A program made the translations under genes and the position numbers. 64,000 nt of DNA from positions 83,870-147,869 of the forward strand of contig NZ_LMQB01000003.1 of the NCBI RefSeq assembly GCF_001424045.1, read 5' to 3'. Below, in pieces: positions 10,281 to 17,776 of this stretch. The stretch comes from Rhizobium sp. Leaf371 (lineage in GTDB: Bacteria; Pseudomonadota; Alphaproteobacteria; Rhizobiales; Rhizobiaceae). The notes under the pieces were generated by a model. The model saw nothing but the letters and a program-made list of their open reading frames with translations, did not search any database and was not told where the DNA came from. The first letter of the stretch is position 1; each line of letters starts with the position of its first letter.

Positions 10281-10364
10281 GCGGTTGACCGAAGCCGCCG
10301 GAACAGCCTGCAGATCGCTCGACGCGCCTGCCGGCCCGACGCCGCCCCGTCCCCCAACCCGGGG

Positions 10365-10392
10365 CCGTTCCCACCTTCCCGGATGGGAGCGG
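10365..10392 (+). terminator. possible terminator after the ABC operon
   Basis: CCGTTCCCA (10365-10373) can pair with TGGGAGCGG (10384-10392), with one G-U pair and a 10-base loop, 85 bp after the ATPase stop. It lies between the end of the operon and the Rrf2 operator. No U tract follows, so the call is tentative. Confidence 0.3.
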
Positions 10393-10452
10393 TGCGGCGA
10401 CAGGCCCCGATCCTGGCGAACGCACCGTTCACAGATCGACGATTGACCGCAA

Positions 10453-10487
10453 TCCTAATCATGGATATTTTATATCCACGATTAGGA
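10453..10487 (+). promoter_or_regulatory. 35-bp palindromic operator directly before the Rrf2 gene
   Basis: Two 16-bp arms, 10453-10468 and 10472-10487, are inverted copies around a central TTT. The left arm reads TCCTAATCATGGATAT. The right arm is its reverse complement except for a single position. The right arm runs into the AGGAG ribosome site of the regulator gene whose ATG is at 10496, so a bound dimer would cover both the promoter end and the ribosome site. This is the expected place for autorepression by an Rrf2 protein. Confidence 0.7.
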
Positions 10488-10495
10488 GATGTACC

Positions 10496-11023
10496 ATGAA
10501 ACTGAGCGAAGGCGTCGAGCAGGCCATTCACTGCACGGCATTCCTGGCGGGGTTGTCGGACGACGGCGTGCTGTCGGCAGCGGCGCTTGCCGAACTTCAC
10601 GGCGTGTCCACCAGCTATCTCTTGAAACATTTGCAGGCGCTTTCCGGTGCGGGGATCGTGGCGACGACGCCGGGGCCGAAGGGCGGCTACCGCCTTGCGA
10701 AGGCGCCCGGGGAGATCAGCCTGCTCGATATCGTTCTCGCGGTCGAAGGACCGGCGCCCGCCTTCCGCTGCGCCGAGATCCGGCAGCGCGGGACCAACCC
10801 TCTGCCGGGGCGTTACTTCACCAGGCCCTGCCAGATCAACACCGCGATGCTGAAGGCCGAGAAGGCCTATCGCGCGGAACTTGCCAAAGTGTCCGTCGCG
10901 GACCTCGTGACCGACCTCGGCGCTGCCGACGACGGCGGGATCGCCGCGCGTGGATGCGCCTTCCTCGAACGCCACGAACGCAAGACGGGCAATCGCGCCT
11001 CGTCACAGGAGACAGCAAAATGA
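10496..11023 (+). CDS. Rrf2 family transcriptional regulator
   Basis: A 175-residue Rrf2/BadM-type regulator. The winged helix occupies the first 70 residues (LAELHGVSTSYLLKHLQALS, then TTPGPKGGYRLAKAPGEISL), which match the family closely. Cysteines occur at 13, 92, 112 and 154. The compact three-cysteine cluster of iron-sulphur Rrf2 proteins such as IscR or NsrR is not present, so thiol or quinone sensing is more likely than a cluster; that is inference. A long palindrome abuts its ribosome site. The stop overlaps the start of an NAD(P)-binding protein (ATGA), its likely target and functional partner. Confidence 0.9.
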   Translation: MKLSEGVEQAIHCTAFLAGLSDDGVLSAAALAELHGVSTSYLLKHLQALSGAGIVATTPGPKGGYRLAKAPGEISLLDIVLAVEGPAPAFRCAEIRQRGTNPLPGRYFTRPCQINTAMLKAEKAYRAELAKVSVADLVTDLGAADDGGIAARGCAFLERHERKTGNRASSQETAK

Positions 11024-11772
11024 GCATGTCCAAGAAGGTCGTCGTCATCGGCGGCACGGGCCTGATCGGCTCGAAAGCAGTGAAGCGTCTGCAAGACGGC
11101 GGCCACGAGGCCGTCATTGCGAGCTCCCGAAACGGCGTCAACGCCTATACGGGAGAGGGACTCGTGGAGGCGCTGACAGGCGCGGATGCCGTGATCGACG
11201 TGTCGAACATGATGTCGTTCGACACGGCGGTCATCACCGATTTCTTCGCGACATCGAGCCGCAACCTGACGACGGCCGGAAGGGCCGCGGGGGTGCGCCA
11301 TCACGTGATTCTGTCGATCGTCAACGCCGACGGCCTTGCCGCCAACCCGTATATGGCCGGCAAGCTGGCGCAGGAAGAGGCCGTCGCGGCGTCGGGCCAG
11401 GCCTATAGCATCGTGCGCGCGACGCAGTTTCACGAGTTCATCGAGACCCTGATCGACGCCTATTCCGCAGACGGCACCGTCACGGTTCCGGACATCGACT
11501 TCCAGCCGATCGCAGCGGCCGACGTCGCTTCAGCTCTTGTCGAGGTTGCGCTCGGCGCGCCGAAGAACGGCACGATTGACCTCGCAGGACCCGAACGTGG
11601 CACGTTCCAGTCCTTCGCCAGGACCTATCTCGACGCCAGGGGCGACCCCCGGCCGACCCGCGCGGATACCGCCATCGACTATTTCGGCGCCCCGGTCGTC
11701 ACAGGTTCGCTGGTCCCCGGCGGGGCGTTCACCAAGGGCAGAGTGACGCTTGCGGACTGGCTGCGGACCTGA
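11020..11772 (+). CDS. NAD(P)-binding NmrA-like / atypical SDR protein
   Basis: A 250-residue Rossmann-fold protein. The N-terminus shows the nucleotide motif VVVIGGTGLIGSKAVKRL (residues 6-23). The catalytic YxxxK of classical SDRs is represented by NPYMAGKLAQEEAV, and RATQFHEFI and ADVASALVEVA follow as in NmrA/SDR_a5 proteins. It probably acts as a quinone or NAD(P)H-linked reductase or a redox sensor. Such genes are often placed next to Rrf2 or HxlR regulators. It is translationally coupled to the Rrf2 gene and so under the palindromic operator upstream. The substrate is unknown. Confidence 0.85.
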   Translation: MSMSKKVVVIGGTGLIGSKAVKRLQDGGHEAVIASSRNGVNAYTGEGLVEALTGADAVIDVSNMMSFDTAVITDFFATSSRNLTTAGRAAGVRHHVILSIVNADGLAANPYMAGKLAQEEAVAASGQAYSIVRATQFHEFIETLIDAYSADGTVTVPDIDFQPIAAADVASALVEVALGAPKNGTIDLAGPERGTFQSFARTYLDARGDPRPTRADTAIDYFGAPVVTGSLVPGGAFTKGRVTLADWLRT

Positions 11773-11882
11773 AGGTCCCAACCATCCTCTCTATTTCTGT
11801 GGCGTGTCCCACCTCGCGCATAACGGCACCGGCTCATGACGGAGCCAAGCCTGGCTGGCGCAGGTGGTCCCAAGGCCCCTGT

Positions 11883-11899
11883 CGCCCCGTCACGGGGCG
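11883..11899 (+). terminator. short hairpin in the gap after the SDR gene
   Basis: CGCCCC (11883-11888) pairs with GGGGCG (11894-11899) around GTCAC, flanked by a further CCTGTC/GACAGG match that could extend the stem imperfectly. It lies 110 bp after the SDR stop in a 225-bp gap (11773-11997) where I see no other element. Weak call. Confidence 0.3.
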
Positions 11900-11997
11900 G
11901 CGGGATGACAGGCCTTTCCTCATTGCCTGTTCGTGACGGCGCGAGGATGTGCGCTATATCTCGGGAATGACTGGGACGCTCCGGAGACGGTGGAAAC

Positions 11998-12570
11998 ATG
12001 AGATATGGCTTGCACCTGGGCTTGGCGATCGTCTTGATGGCGCAGCCTGTCCGTGCGCAGGACGGATCGATGCGAGGGGCGATCGAGGCCGGCCTTGCCG
12101 GCGTGCTTCGGGGTTGCGAGACTTGGATCCTCGATCCGAAAAGCTGGGCGGACGGGCCGGCGCCGTTCTTGGCGGCGATGCGGCTTGGCGATCGGGTCTC
12201 CGAAGTGGCCTCCATTCCCGACGATTTGAAACCGCCACCGCGCCTGCGCAAAGGCAACCGCTCCTTCCGGATCGACGTCAGCGATCGCGCCGGTTTTGCG
12301 CTGACCGTGTCCACCGAGATCCCGATGTGCCACATCGTCGGCGTTGGCTTCGGCGACTTCGTCTCTGCGACGGATGCCGTCCTGGCGACCGAGGCCTTCG
12401 GCGCGTCCTGGGCGCGGATCGGCGAGAAGGATGAGGGGTCGAGCCATTCCGTCGTCTTCCGGCATCGCCGGAGCGAGCGTCTGGCGCTGACGCTCAGCCA
12501 GCCGACCGAGGACCCGGACACGGTGCGAACGATCCACCTCCTGGGGACGGCGGTATACGATCTGCGGTGA
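11998..12570 (+). CDS. hypothetical secreted protein
   Basis: A 190-residue protein I do not recognise. The first 20 residues are a clear Sec signal peptide (GLHLGLAIVLMAQPVRA, then QDG), so it is periplasmic or secreted. The mature part has two cysteines (in RGCETW and IPMCHI) that could form a disulphide. It is flanked by an unrecognised gene ending convergently 30 bp away. The base composition is ordinary for the window. It may be a small host-specific periplasmic protein; nothing in the sequence reveals a catalytic role. Confidence 0.65.
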   Translation: MRYGLHLGLAIVLMAQPVRAQDGSMRGAIEAGLAGVLRGCETWILDPKSWADGPAPFLAAMRLGDRVSEVASIPDDLKPPPRLRKGNRSFRIDVSDRAGFALTVSTEIPMCHIVGVGFGDFVSATDAVLATEAFGASWARIGEKDEGSSHSVVFRHRRSERLALTLSQPTEDPDTVRTIHLLGTAVYDLR

Positions 12571-12599
12571 GCCGCGAAACGGCCGCCGCCGAATGACGC

Positions 12600-13634
12600 T
12601 CAACAGTCCGGATGATAGGGCCCGATGGACACGGGGCATCCCAATCCGGCGCCGAGATCCTCGGCCAGCGCCGTCATCCCGTCGGGATCGCAGGACTGGG
12701 CGACCTGAATGGAAAGACCATCCGTTCCCGGCGCCTGTGTGCGGCAGATGGCCCTAAGCGAGGAGCCGCCAGCCCCCTTGGCGCGCGTCAGGCGGGTGAT
12801 ATCCAAGCGAAGGATCGAGGCGCGCGGGATGACGTAGAGCTGGTTCGACACCACGATCAGCGCTTGCCCGTCTGCCGACAGGCCCATTGTGCCCTGCCGG
12901 TCGGCCACCAGCCCGGAGGGATCGCGGACATATTCGAGTTCGGTCTCGTAAGCCGCCGTCGTCCCGGCTTTCGCCATGCGCTCCGTTCCCACGGAACCTG
13001 CCATCCGGATCGGCCGGAAGCCTGCGACCCAGTCCCTTTCCTGGCTGCTCAGGGGAAGGCAATAGCCGGTCTCGACATGGACATGGCAGGCCGTCCGCAA
13101 ACGCGGATCGCGGTTTTCCGCGTCGATCGCCAGATCCGACGGCTGCAGCTCGGGCGGCCAGGCGATCAGCGAGATCCGAGCAGTGCCCGCGCGCCAGGCG
13201 GCGACCAGCGTATTCCAGTGCTGCCCGGTCGGCGCGGGGCCCAGTTTCGTTGCGAGATCGCCGGCGATGCGCCTGAGATTCGCATGCGCGTCGTCCTCGA
13301 ACCAGACGACACTCGAGAAACGGCCGATCGGAAACTGCGGCGGGATGCGGTCGGAGCCATCGGCTGTCCAGGGCTCAAACGCCCCGGCAAGGCGGATCGC
13401 CTCCGGCAGGGCCAGCATATCGCGATGAGAGAGGCCACCCGGCGATGGGCCGAGACGGGCGGTCAACTGCGCGCGCGTCTCGTGCCGAGGCAACCGCCAG
13501 TCATCCAGCAGGCGGTGGATCGGGTTGGTGCCATCCGCCAGCATCGAAAGCGCGCGTGGCGGCGGACCGTCCGGCCAGGGGGCGACCGGGAATATCGCCC
13601 GGCTCCGTCGAAACAGTCTTGTCAGGAAGGACAT
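12600..13634 (-). CDS. hypothetical protein
   Basis: A 344-residue soluble-looking protein I do not recognise. The start at 13634 (MSFLTRLFRRSR) is chosen as the first methionine giving a compact start; an upstream methionine 13 codons earlier is possible. It carries a C-terminal CRTQAPGTDGLSIQVAQSCD stretch, several WPP or WPDGPPP turns and no membrane segment. It lies convergent to the small secreted protein gene. GC and codon use look native. It could be an uncharacterised Rhodobacterales/Rhizobiales conserved protein; I can state no function. Confidence 0.6.
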   Translation of the reverse strand: MSFLTRLFRRSRAIFPVAPWPDGPPPRALSMLADGTNPIHRLLDDWRLPRHETRAQLTARLGPSPGGLSHRDMLALPEAIRLAGAFEPWTADGSDRIPPQFPIGRFSSVVWFEDDAHANLRRIAGDLATKLGPAPTGQHWNTLVAAWRAGTARISLIAWPPELQPSDLAIDAENRDPRLRTACHVHVETGYCLPLSSQERDWVAGFRPIRMAGSVGTERMAKAGTTAAYETELEYVRDPSGLVADRQGTMGLSADGQALIVVSNQLYVIPRASILRLDITRLTRAKGAGGSSLRAICRTQAPGTDGLSIQVAQSCDPDGMTALAEDLGAGLGCPVSIGPYHPDC

Positions 13635-13776
13635 TCGGAAGCCAGACCTTGATCGAGAGACGGCCGCGGGCAACAGGCATCAAGCCTCAGCCCCCAGACG
13701 CAGCATCATCGGCGGGTGAAACGCGCTTGAGGGGTTGGCCCTCCGCGGGTGCCCTCCCCTCTCAAATCTGTGGGTC

Positions 13777-14151
13777 TCAACGGTTCGCCGCAGTCCGCGC
13801 GCTCAGTTTGTTTCCATCCGGATCCCGGAGATAGGCGACGAAGGAACCATTCGACCGTTCGGCCGGCGGGCTCTCGATCGCCGTGCCGCCATGCGCGGTC
13901 CCGGCCGCGTGCCAGGCCTGGACATGGGCGGATGTCGGTGCGGCGATGCCGATCGTTCCGCCATTCGCGGCCGTCGCCGGCTTGCCGTCGATCGGCTTGG
14001 TAATCATCAGCCGGCCGCCTTCGTGAAAATAGATCAGCCTTCCCCGTGCATCCACCTCGCCGCGGGGTCCGCCCAAAGCAGCGAAGGTGGCGTCGTAAAA
14101 GCCTCGCGCCCTCTCGAGGTCGTTGCTCCCGATCATGATATGCGTGAACAT
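13777..14151 (-). CDS. VOC family (glyoxalase-like) protein
   Basis: A 124-residue single-module vicinal-oxygen-chelate protein. It opens with MFTHIMIGSNDLERARGFYD, the usual first beta-alpha unit with a metal-ligand histidine at residue 4. It ends with VAYLRDPDGNKLSA, where a glutamate metal ligand is normally expected at the position of the asparagine-lysine pair. Members act as glyoxalases, dioxygenases or resistance proteins after pairing into dimers. Context gives no hint of substrate: the neighbours are an unrecognised gene and two tautomerases. It is read as complete. Confidence 0.85.
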   Translation of the reverse strand: MFTHIMIGSNDLERARGFYDATFAALGGPRGEVDARGRLIYFHEGGRLMITKPIDGKPATAANGGTIGIAAPTSAHVQAWHAAGTAHGGTAIESPPAERSNGSFVAYLRDPDGNKLSARTAANR

Positions 14152-14675
14152 GTTCTCTCTCCCGTGACGATCAGTCTGGGCCGATGTCGAACCCGAATGA
14201 CCGTATCAGAAGCCCATCTACGCCGCCGTTTCAACCCCTCGGCCATTTTGCCCCGCCTTCGGATGGTGCGTCACTGCTGAAAGATGGAAAGGCCAACCCG
14301 TCCGGCTTGCAACGCCCCGGCTATACCGTCCTCGGCCACGCGAGACTCGCGTAGATATCCTTCGTTGTCCTCGGCGGATTCGGGTTGGCAGATGATCGCT
14401 GCAACGTCAGCGACGCCATCATCACATTGAGACCGTTGGGTCCGAACGGCACGTGTCTATTAGAAGATACTGCATCAGTCTGGAAAATAGGACGACATCG
14501 AGGGGAACGATGACAGTTGGTAGACAGATCCTCGGCATTGAAAAACCGCAACAGAAACGGCTTTAACGGTCATCGAAATAGCTTTCGAACACCGTTGTCG
14601 TCGCTGGTTCAGGGTTATTTCCGGCTCTCGGTGGCGCGACGGTGAGCCAGGCTCACCGAAGGCCGGGAACGTGAT
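14152..14675. other. 524-bp stretch without a supportable gene
   Basis: Between the VOC gene and the tautomerases the composition is more AT-rich than the flanks. A 76-codon minus-strand reading at 14321-14551 has no ribosome site and no recognisable family, so it is not called. A palindromic stem at its right end is listed separately. The stretch may be decayed coding sequence. Confidence 0.5.
14640..14658 (-). terminator. palindromic stem after the tautomerase genes
   Basis: CGGTGAGCC (14640-14648) and GGCTCACCG (14650-14658) are perfect inverted copies around a single A, 17 bp beyond the stop codon of the second tautomerase gene. As RNA it would form a stem with a tight loop; as DNA it would also suit a dimeric protein. 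Termination is the simpler reading because of its position. Confidence 0.4.
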
Positions 14676-14879
14676 CTAACGCTGTTGGCTGCTGATCAAA
14701 GCCAGGTTGGCACGGCCGGTTTCGCCGATGTTGACGGCGGGGTGTTCCCGCAGAACGACGTTGATGTGCTCGCGGGATGAGCCGATCGCCTTGTTCGTCA
14801 CGTCGATCATGCGGCTGACGATTTCGGTTTTCTGATCGTCGGTCAGACCCTGCTCGATGTCACATTGAATGAAGGGCAT
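14676..14879 (-). CDS. 4-oxalocrotonate tautomerase family protein
   Basis: A 67-residue protein of the tautomerase superfamily, whose members use the N-terminal proline as catalytic base after removal of methionine. It begins MPFIQCDIEQGLTDDQKTEI, giving Pro1, and contains the family helix IVSRMIDVTNKAIGSS and the strand HINVVLREHP. The length matches single-domain 4-OT subunits that form hexamers. It follows a second tautomerase gene by 31 bp in the same direction, so the two may form a hetero-oligomer as known for some 4-OT pairs. The substrate is unknown. Confidence 0.88.
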   Translation of the reverse strand: MPFIQCDIEQGLTDDQKTEIVSRMIDVTNKAIGSSREHINVVLREHPAVNIGETGRANLALISSQQR

Positions 14880-14910
14880 GTTTCACAATCCTTTGTTGAA
14901 GTGTCTGGCT

Positions 14911-15168
14911 TTACTGCTGTTTCGCTGCGGCGCGCTGGCGCAGCTGCTCTGCTCCGGCGACATCCTCGCCATTCGGCCCGGGAACGTAGTCGGGGACGTG
15001 TTCGCCTGCGTCAAGGAAGTTGAAGCCGGGCATTTCCCGGGTGACGACGAAGATGTTATCGATCGAAACGCCGGCAACATCGATCAGCACCTGACTCAAA
15101 CCCTTCGCGAGCTGGCTCTTCTGTTCCTTCGTTCGACCGTTCCGGATGTCGCACGTAATGATGGGCAT
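14911..15168 (-). CDS. tautomerase family protein (larger paralogue)
   Basis: An 85-residue tautomerase with Pro1 (MPIITCDIRNGRTKEQKSQL) and the usual strand IDNIFVVTREMPGFNFLDAG. A C-terminal extension of about 20 residues, rich in Gln, Ala and Glu, is absent from its neighbour. A GGAGATCATC ribosome site precedes its ATG. On the minus strand it lies directly downstream of a YciI-like gene fragment whose own 5' part is missing, so the original promoter of this small operon may have been lost in the rearrangement. Confidence 0.85.
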   Translation of the reverse strand: MPIITCDIRNGRTKEQKSQLAKGLSQVLIDVAGVSIDNIFVVTREMPGFNFLDAGEHVPDYVPGPNGEDVAGAEQLRQRAAAKQQ

Positions 15169-15235
15169 GATGATCTCCTTTCAGTTCGATGAGGGGCCCT
15201 TCCGGCCGCTTGACGAGACGTGGTTCTGATGCGGT

Positions 15236-15370
15236 TCAGGGCTTCGCCTCGATCCCCGTGCCGAAGACGTACTTCCACGCGTGGATCTCAACGGTTTCGT
15301 AGACGCCCAATGTGTGGAACGGATCGTTGGCGGCCCACGCGCGGGCGGCATCGGCATGCGCAATATGTGG
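15236..15370 (-). pseudogene. YciI-like protein, 3' fragment only
   Basis: Reading the minus strand, the last 43 codons before the stop at 15236 encode an end typical of YciI-family proteins: ADAARAWAANDPFHTLGVYE, then TVEIHAWKYVFGTG. Full YciI proteins are about 90-110 residues and begin with a methionine and a conserved histidine-containing strand. None of that is present, because upstream sequence becomes the antisense of a sugar-binding-protein gene at about 15371-15395. The fragment is therefore a gene cut off at its 5' side. It originally headed the tautomerase operon. YciI domains often act in aromatic ring breakdown. Confidence 0.65.
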
Positions 15371-15379
15371 GCCGATTTT

Positions 15380-16546
15380 CGCAACAATCTGGCCTCGCGC
15401 AAGAACTTCGATCTCCTCGCCCTGCCGGATCTCTATCGCCGCGTGCTCGAAAACCGGAAGAATACGGTCTCGGACTACGACGTCATCGCCATCAACATTC
15501 CCTGGCTCGGCGAGTGCGTCGAGAAGGACGTCATCCGGCCGATCGATGCATTGATCCAGAAGACGGGCATCAACCCTCTCGACTTCCACCCGTCCATCTG
15601 GTCCACGGCCAAGTGGGACGGCATGGATTACGGCGTTCCGGGATATTGCACCGTGGAAATCCTCGCCGCCCGCAGAGACCTGTTTTCCGAGGCCGGTCTC
15701 GACTTCCCGCGCACGTTCGATGACGTGATCGCCGCCGGCCGGCATTTCCACGCGCCCGCCCACGGCATGTATGGCGCCGTCTGGGACGGCGCGCGCGGCA
15801 TGCCGATCGCTTCCAGCTTCATGTTCTTCCTCGGCGCGTGCGGCCAGCCGGCCATATCGCTCCGCAAGACGCGGGCCGGCTTCACGCTCGAGGGGGTCGA
15901 TCTCGAGAAACTGCACTGTACCATTTCGTCGGAGGCCGGCCTTGCAGCTCTCGAATTCATGCGCCGCCTGATCGAGGTTTCGCCGCCGAACATTCTGGAC
16001 ATGGCCTGGGACCGCGCCCTCGACGTCTTCATGAAGGGCAAGGCGAGCCTTGGCTATTTCTGGACCATGCGCACGGCCCGGTTCGAATACGACGTCCAGT
16101 CCGTGGTCAAGCGGCGCGTGGAATATCTGCCGCAGCCCTCCGGCCCCGGCGGCACGCGCGCCTCGCCGATCGGCGGGTTCCTGTTCTGCATCCCGACCAA
16201 CCTTCCGGACGAAAGGGTCGAACTGGCCGCCGACGCGATCGCCTGGATGGCGTCGCGCGAGGCGATGAAGGCGCATGTGAAGAACGGCTTCCCCATCGCG
16301 CCCCGATTTTCCGTCAGCGCCGATCCCGAGGCCGCCGCCAGCTCACCGATCGTGCGGTTCGTCGATCAGCTTGCCAAGAAGAACCTCCTCCACACGTGGC
16401 AGCGTCCAAACATTCCACAATACACGGCCATCGAACGCATTCTCGGCGAGGAGGTGCACAACGCGCTTTCCGGGGCGAAATCGCACAGAACGGCCTTGGA
16501 CGATGCCGCGCGAGCCATTGATCGTTGTCTGAGGACGATCGATTGA
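15380..16546 (+). pseudogene. extracellular solute-binding protein (SBP_bac_1), N-terminus missing
   Basis: The plus strand carries about 390 codons of a carbohydrate-type ABC binding protein. From ASRKNFDLLALPDLYRRVLE onward it follows the family: DYDVIAINIPWLGECVE, MDYGVPGYCTVEILAARRDL, KGKASLGYFWTMRTA and the C-terminal helix region. The signal peptide and the first 40-80 residues are absent. The in-frame sequence further left is the antisense of a YciI-like gene, and no ribosome site or promoter is positioned for it. No permease or ATPase genes follow. It is therefore an orphan 3' gene remnant created by the same event that cut the YciI gene. Confidence 0.75.
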
Positions 16547-16783
16547 GGATCGGGCCTTTTCGTTGATACCGCCGCATGCAGTGTGCGCCGCCCTATGATG
16601 GAACTCCCACCGACCATGCTGTTCTGCGTCAGAGCCCCAAGCGCAAGGCTCGTCATTCCGCCGCGCTCAAATCCGGTTCGACAGCCCGGCATCCAAGCGT
16701 CCTGCCAGAGTGCCGACCGACGCCGCCACTTCATCGGCGATGGCGATTTCGTCGGCCTTCGTCTCGGGTGCCGACACCGAACC
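16547..16783. other. 237-bp gap, possible decayed sequence
   Basis: Between the binding-protein remnant and the GntR stop I see no complete gene. On the minus strand just after the GntR gene a 36-codon GTG-started reading (SAPETKADEIAIADEVAAS and on to LSNRI) has protein-like composition, but it has no family match that I know and is too short to call. It could be the tail of a lost gene. Confidence 0.4.
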
Positions 16784-17458
16784 TCAGACGCGCGCGACGG
16801 CGAAAACGGTGCTCGCATCGCTGACGATCGAGACGTGATCATAGGCGGCCTTTCCGGCAGCGGTGGCGTCGGCGCGCAGGATGGCGGTGACGATCCGACC
16901 ATGCTCCTCGTAGGATTTCGAAAGCCGGCCTGACAGGCGGAACTGAGCATGGCGGAACGGGGCGAGCCTTGCGCGCGTCTGCGTCGCCAGTTCCAGAAGG
17001 TGATCGTTATGGGCGCCGCGATAGAGCCGGTTGTGGAATTCCGTGTTGTAGGCGGCATAGTCCTCAGGGACACCGGCGGTGACGAGCTGCATCGACGCCC
17101 GGTGCTCCTGTTCGAGCGCATGGCGTTCGTCTGCGTCCATCCGCGTTGCGGAAAGCCGGGCGCAGATGCCTTCGAGTTCGGCCATCGCCTCGAACATCGC
17201 GTGAAGATGGGCTTCCTCGACGGTCTTGACAATCGCGCTGCGGTTCGGCTCCCGGCCGACCAGACCCATGGCGCCGAGTTCGCGCAGGGCCTCGCGCACC
17301 GGCGTCCGGGACACCTCGAAGCGGGCCGCCAGCGACAGCTCGTCGAGCCGCTCCCCGGGCACCATGATACCGGTCACGATCATGTCGGCGATCGCGCGCA
17401 CCATCTGCTCGACGGTCGTTCCAGTGCGGGTGACGGTCTTCCGTTTTGCTTGCGTCAC
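16784..17458 (-). CDS. GntR family regulator, FCD domain; likely controls the cyanuric acid operon
   Basis: A 224-residue GntR/FCD transcription factor. The winged helix lies at about 12-78 (PGERLDELSLAARFEVSRTP, VREALRELGAMGLV) and the FCD domain at about 85-215 (MFEAMAELEGICARLSATRM, FHNRLYRGAHNDHL). The start is GTG at 17458 with only a weak purine stretch before it. It is divergent from the BMP importer and amidohydrolase operon, with 318 bp between. Three TGCATRCA-type dyads occur there, the usual kind of half-symmetric site for this family. Regulation of cyanuric acid or biuret use is inferred from position. Confidence 0.88.
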   Translation of the reverse strand: MTQAKRKTVTRTGTTVEQMVRAIADMIVTGIMVPGERLDELSLAARFEVSRTPVREALRELGAMGLVGREPNRSAIVKTVEEAHLHAMFEAMAELEGICARLSATRMDADERHALEQEHRASMQLVTAGVPEDYAAYNTEFHNRLYRGAHNDHLLELATQTRARLAPFRHAQFRLSGRLSKSYEEHGRIVTAILRADATAAGKAAYDHVSIVSDASTVFAVARV

Positions 17459-17776
17459 GTTCGTCTCGAGGTCAATCTCATCACTGCATACAGATGACGG
17501 GCATCTCGGAGCATGTCAATAATCTGTTTAAGATACTGAAAAGATGTACTTTAATCGACGGTCCCTCGACAGCGCCTGCAGGTTTTTGCATCCGCCAGAG
17601 CGTAAACGACGTGGCGATGGAAAAATAGGCATTTTGATCGCAAACTGCATGCACTTTTATCATGCCGGTCTCGGGCGCATCACGGCGCTCAGTCTTTCCA
17701 ATGCGTTAAGAAGTGGCACGGTCATTGCATGCACTTTCATGTCCAACAGCCACCGGCCCACCGCCGCACGGGGAAC
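17459..17776. promoter_or_regulatory. divergent control region of the cyanuric acid operon
   Basis: This 318-bp region separates the GntR gene from the importer operon. A near-palindrome CTGCATACAG lies at 17484-17493, close to the regulator start. A sigma-70-like promoter can be read as TTGATC (17634-17639), an 18-bp spacer and TATCAT (17658-17663) directed at the operon. An octamer palindrome lies inside its spacer and a second copy lies downstream. No gene is seen within the region. Confidence 0.5.
17646..17741 (+). promoter_or_regulatory. paired TGCATGCA repeats, candidate GntR operators
   Basis: TGCATGCA occurs at 17646-17653 and 17726-17733, exactly 80 bp apart. Each copy is followed by a similar tail: CTTTTATCATG at the first site and CTTTCATG at the second. 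The first copy lies between putative -35 and -10 elements, so binding would block RNA polymerase. The second lies about 43 bp before the first gene's ATG. An equivalent TGCATGC with CTTTTA and ATCAT downstream recurs at 29703, before the second catabolic block. Assignment to the GntR protein is inference. Confidence 0.5.

Noticed and set aside
14321..14551. 76-codon minus-strand reading in the gap before the tautomerases
   Set aside because: No ribosome site, no family resemblance, composition not gene-like.
15281..16546. Complete binding-protein gene starting at 15281
   Set aside because: The first 30 or so codons are antisense to a YciI-like gene end, there is no signal peptide or ribosome site, and the family N-terminus is missing.
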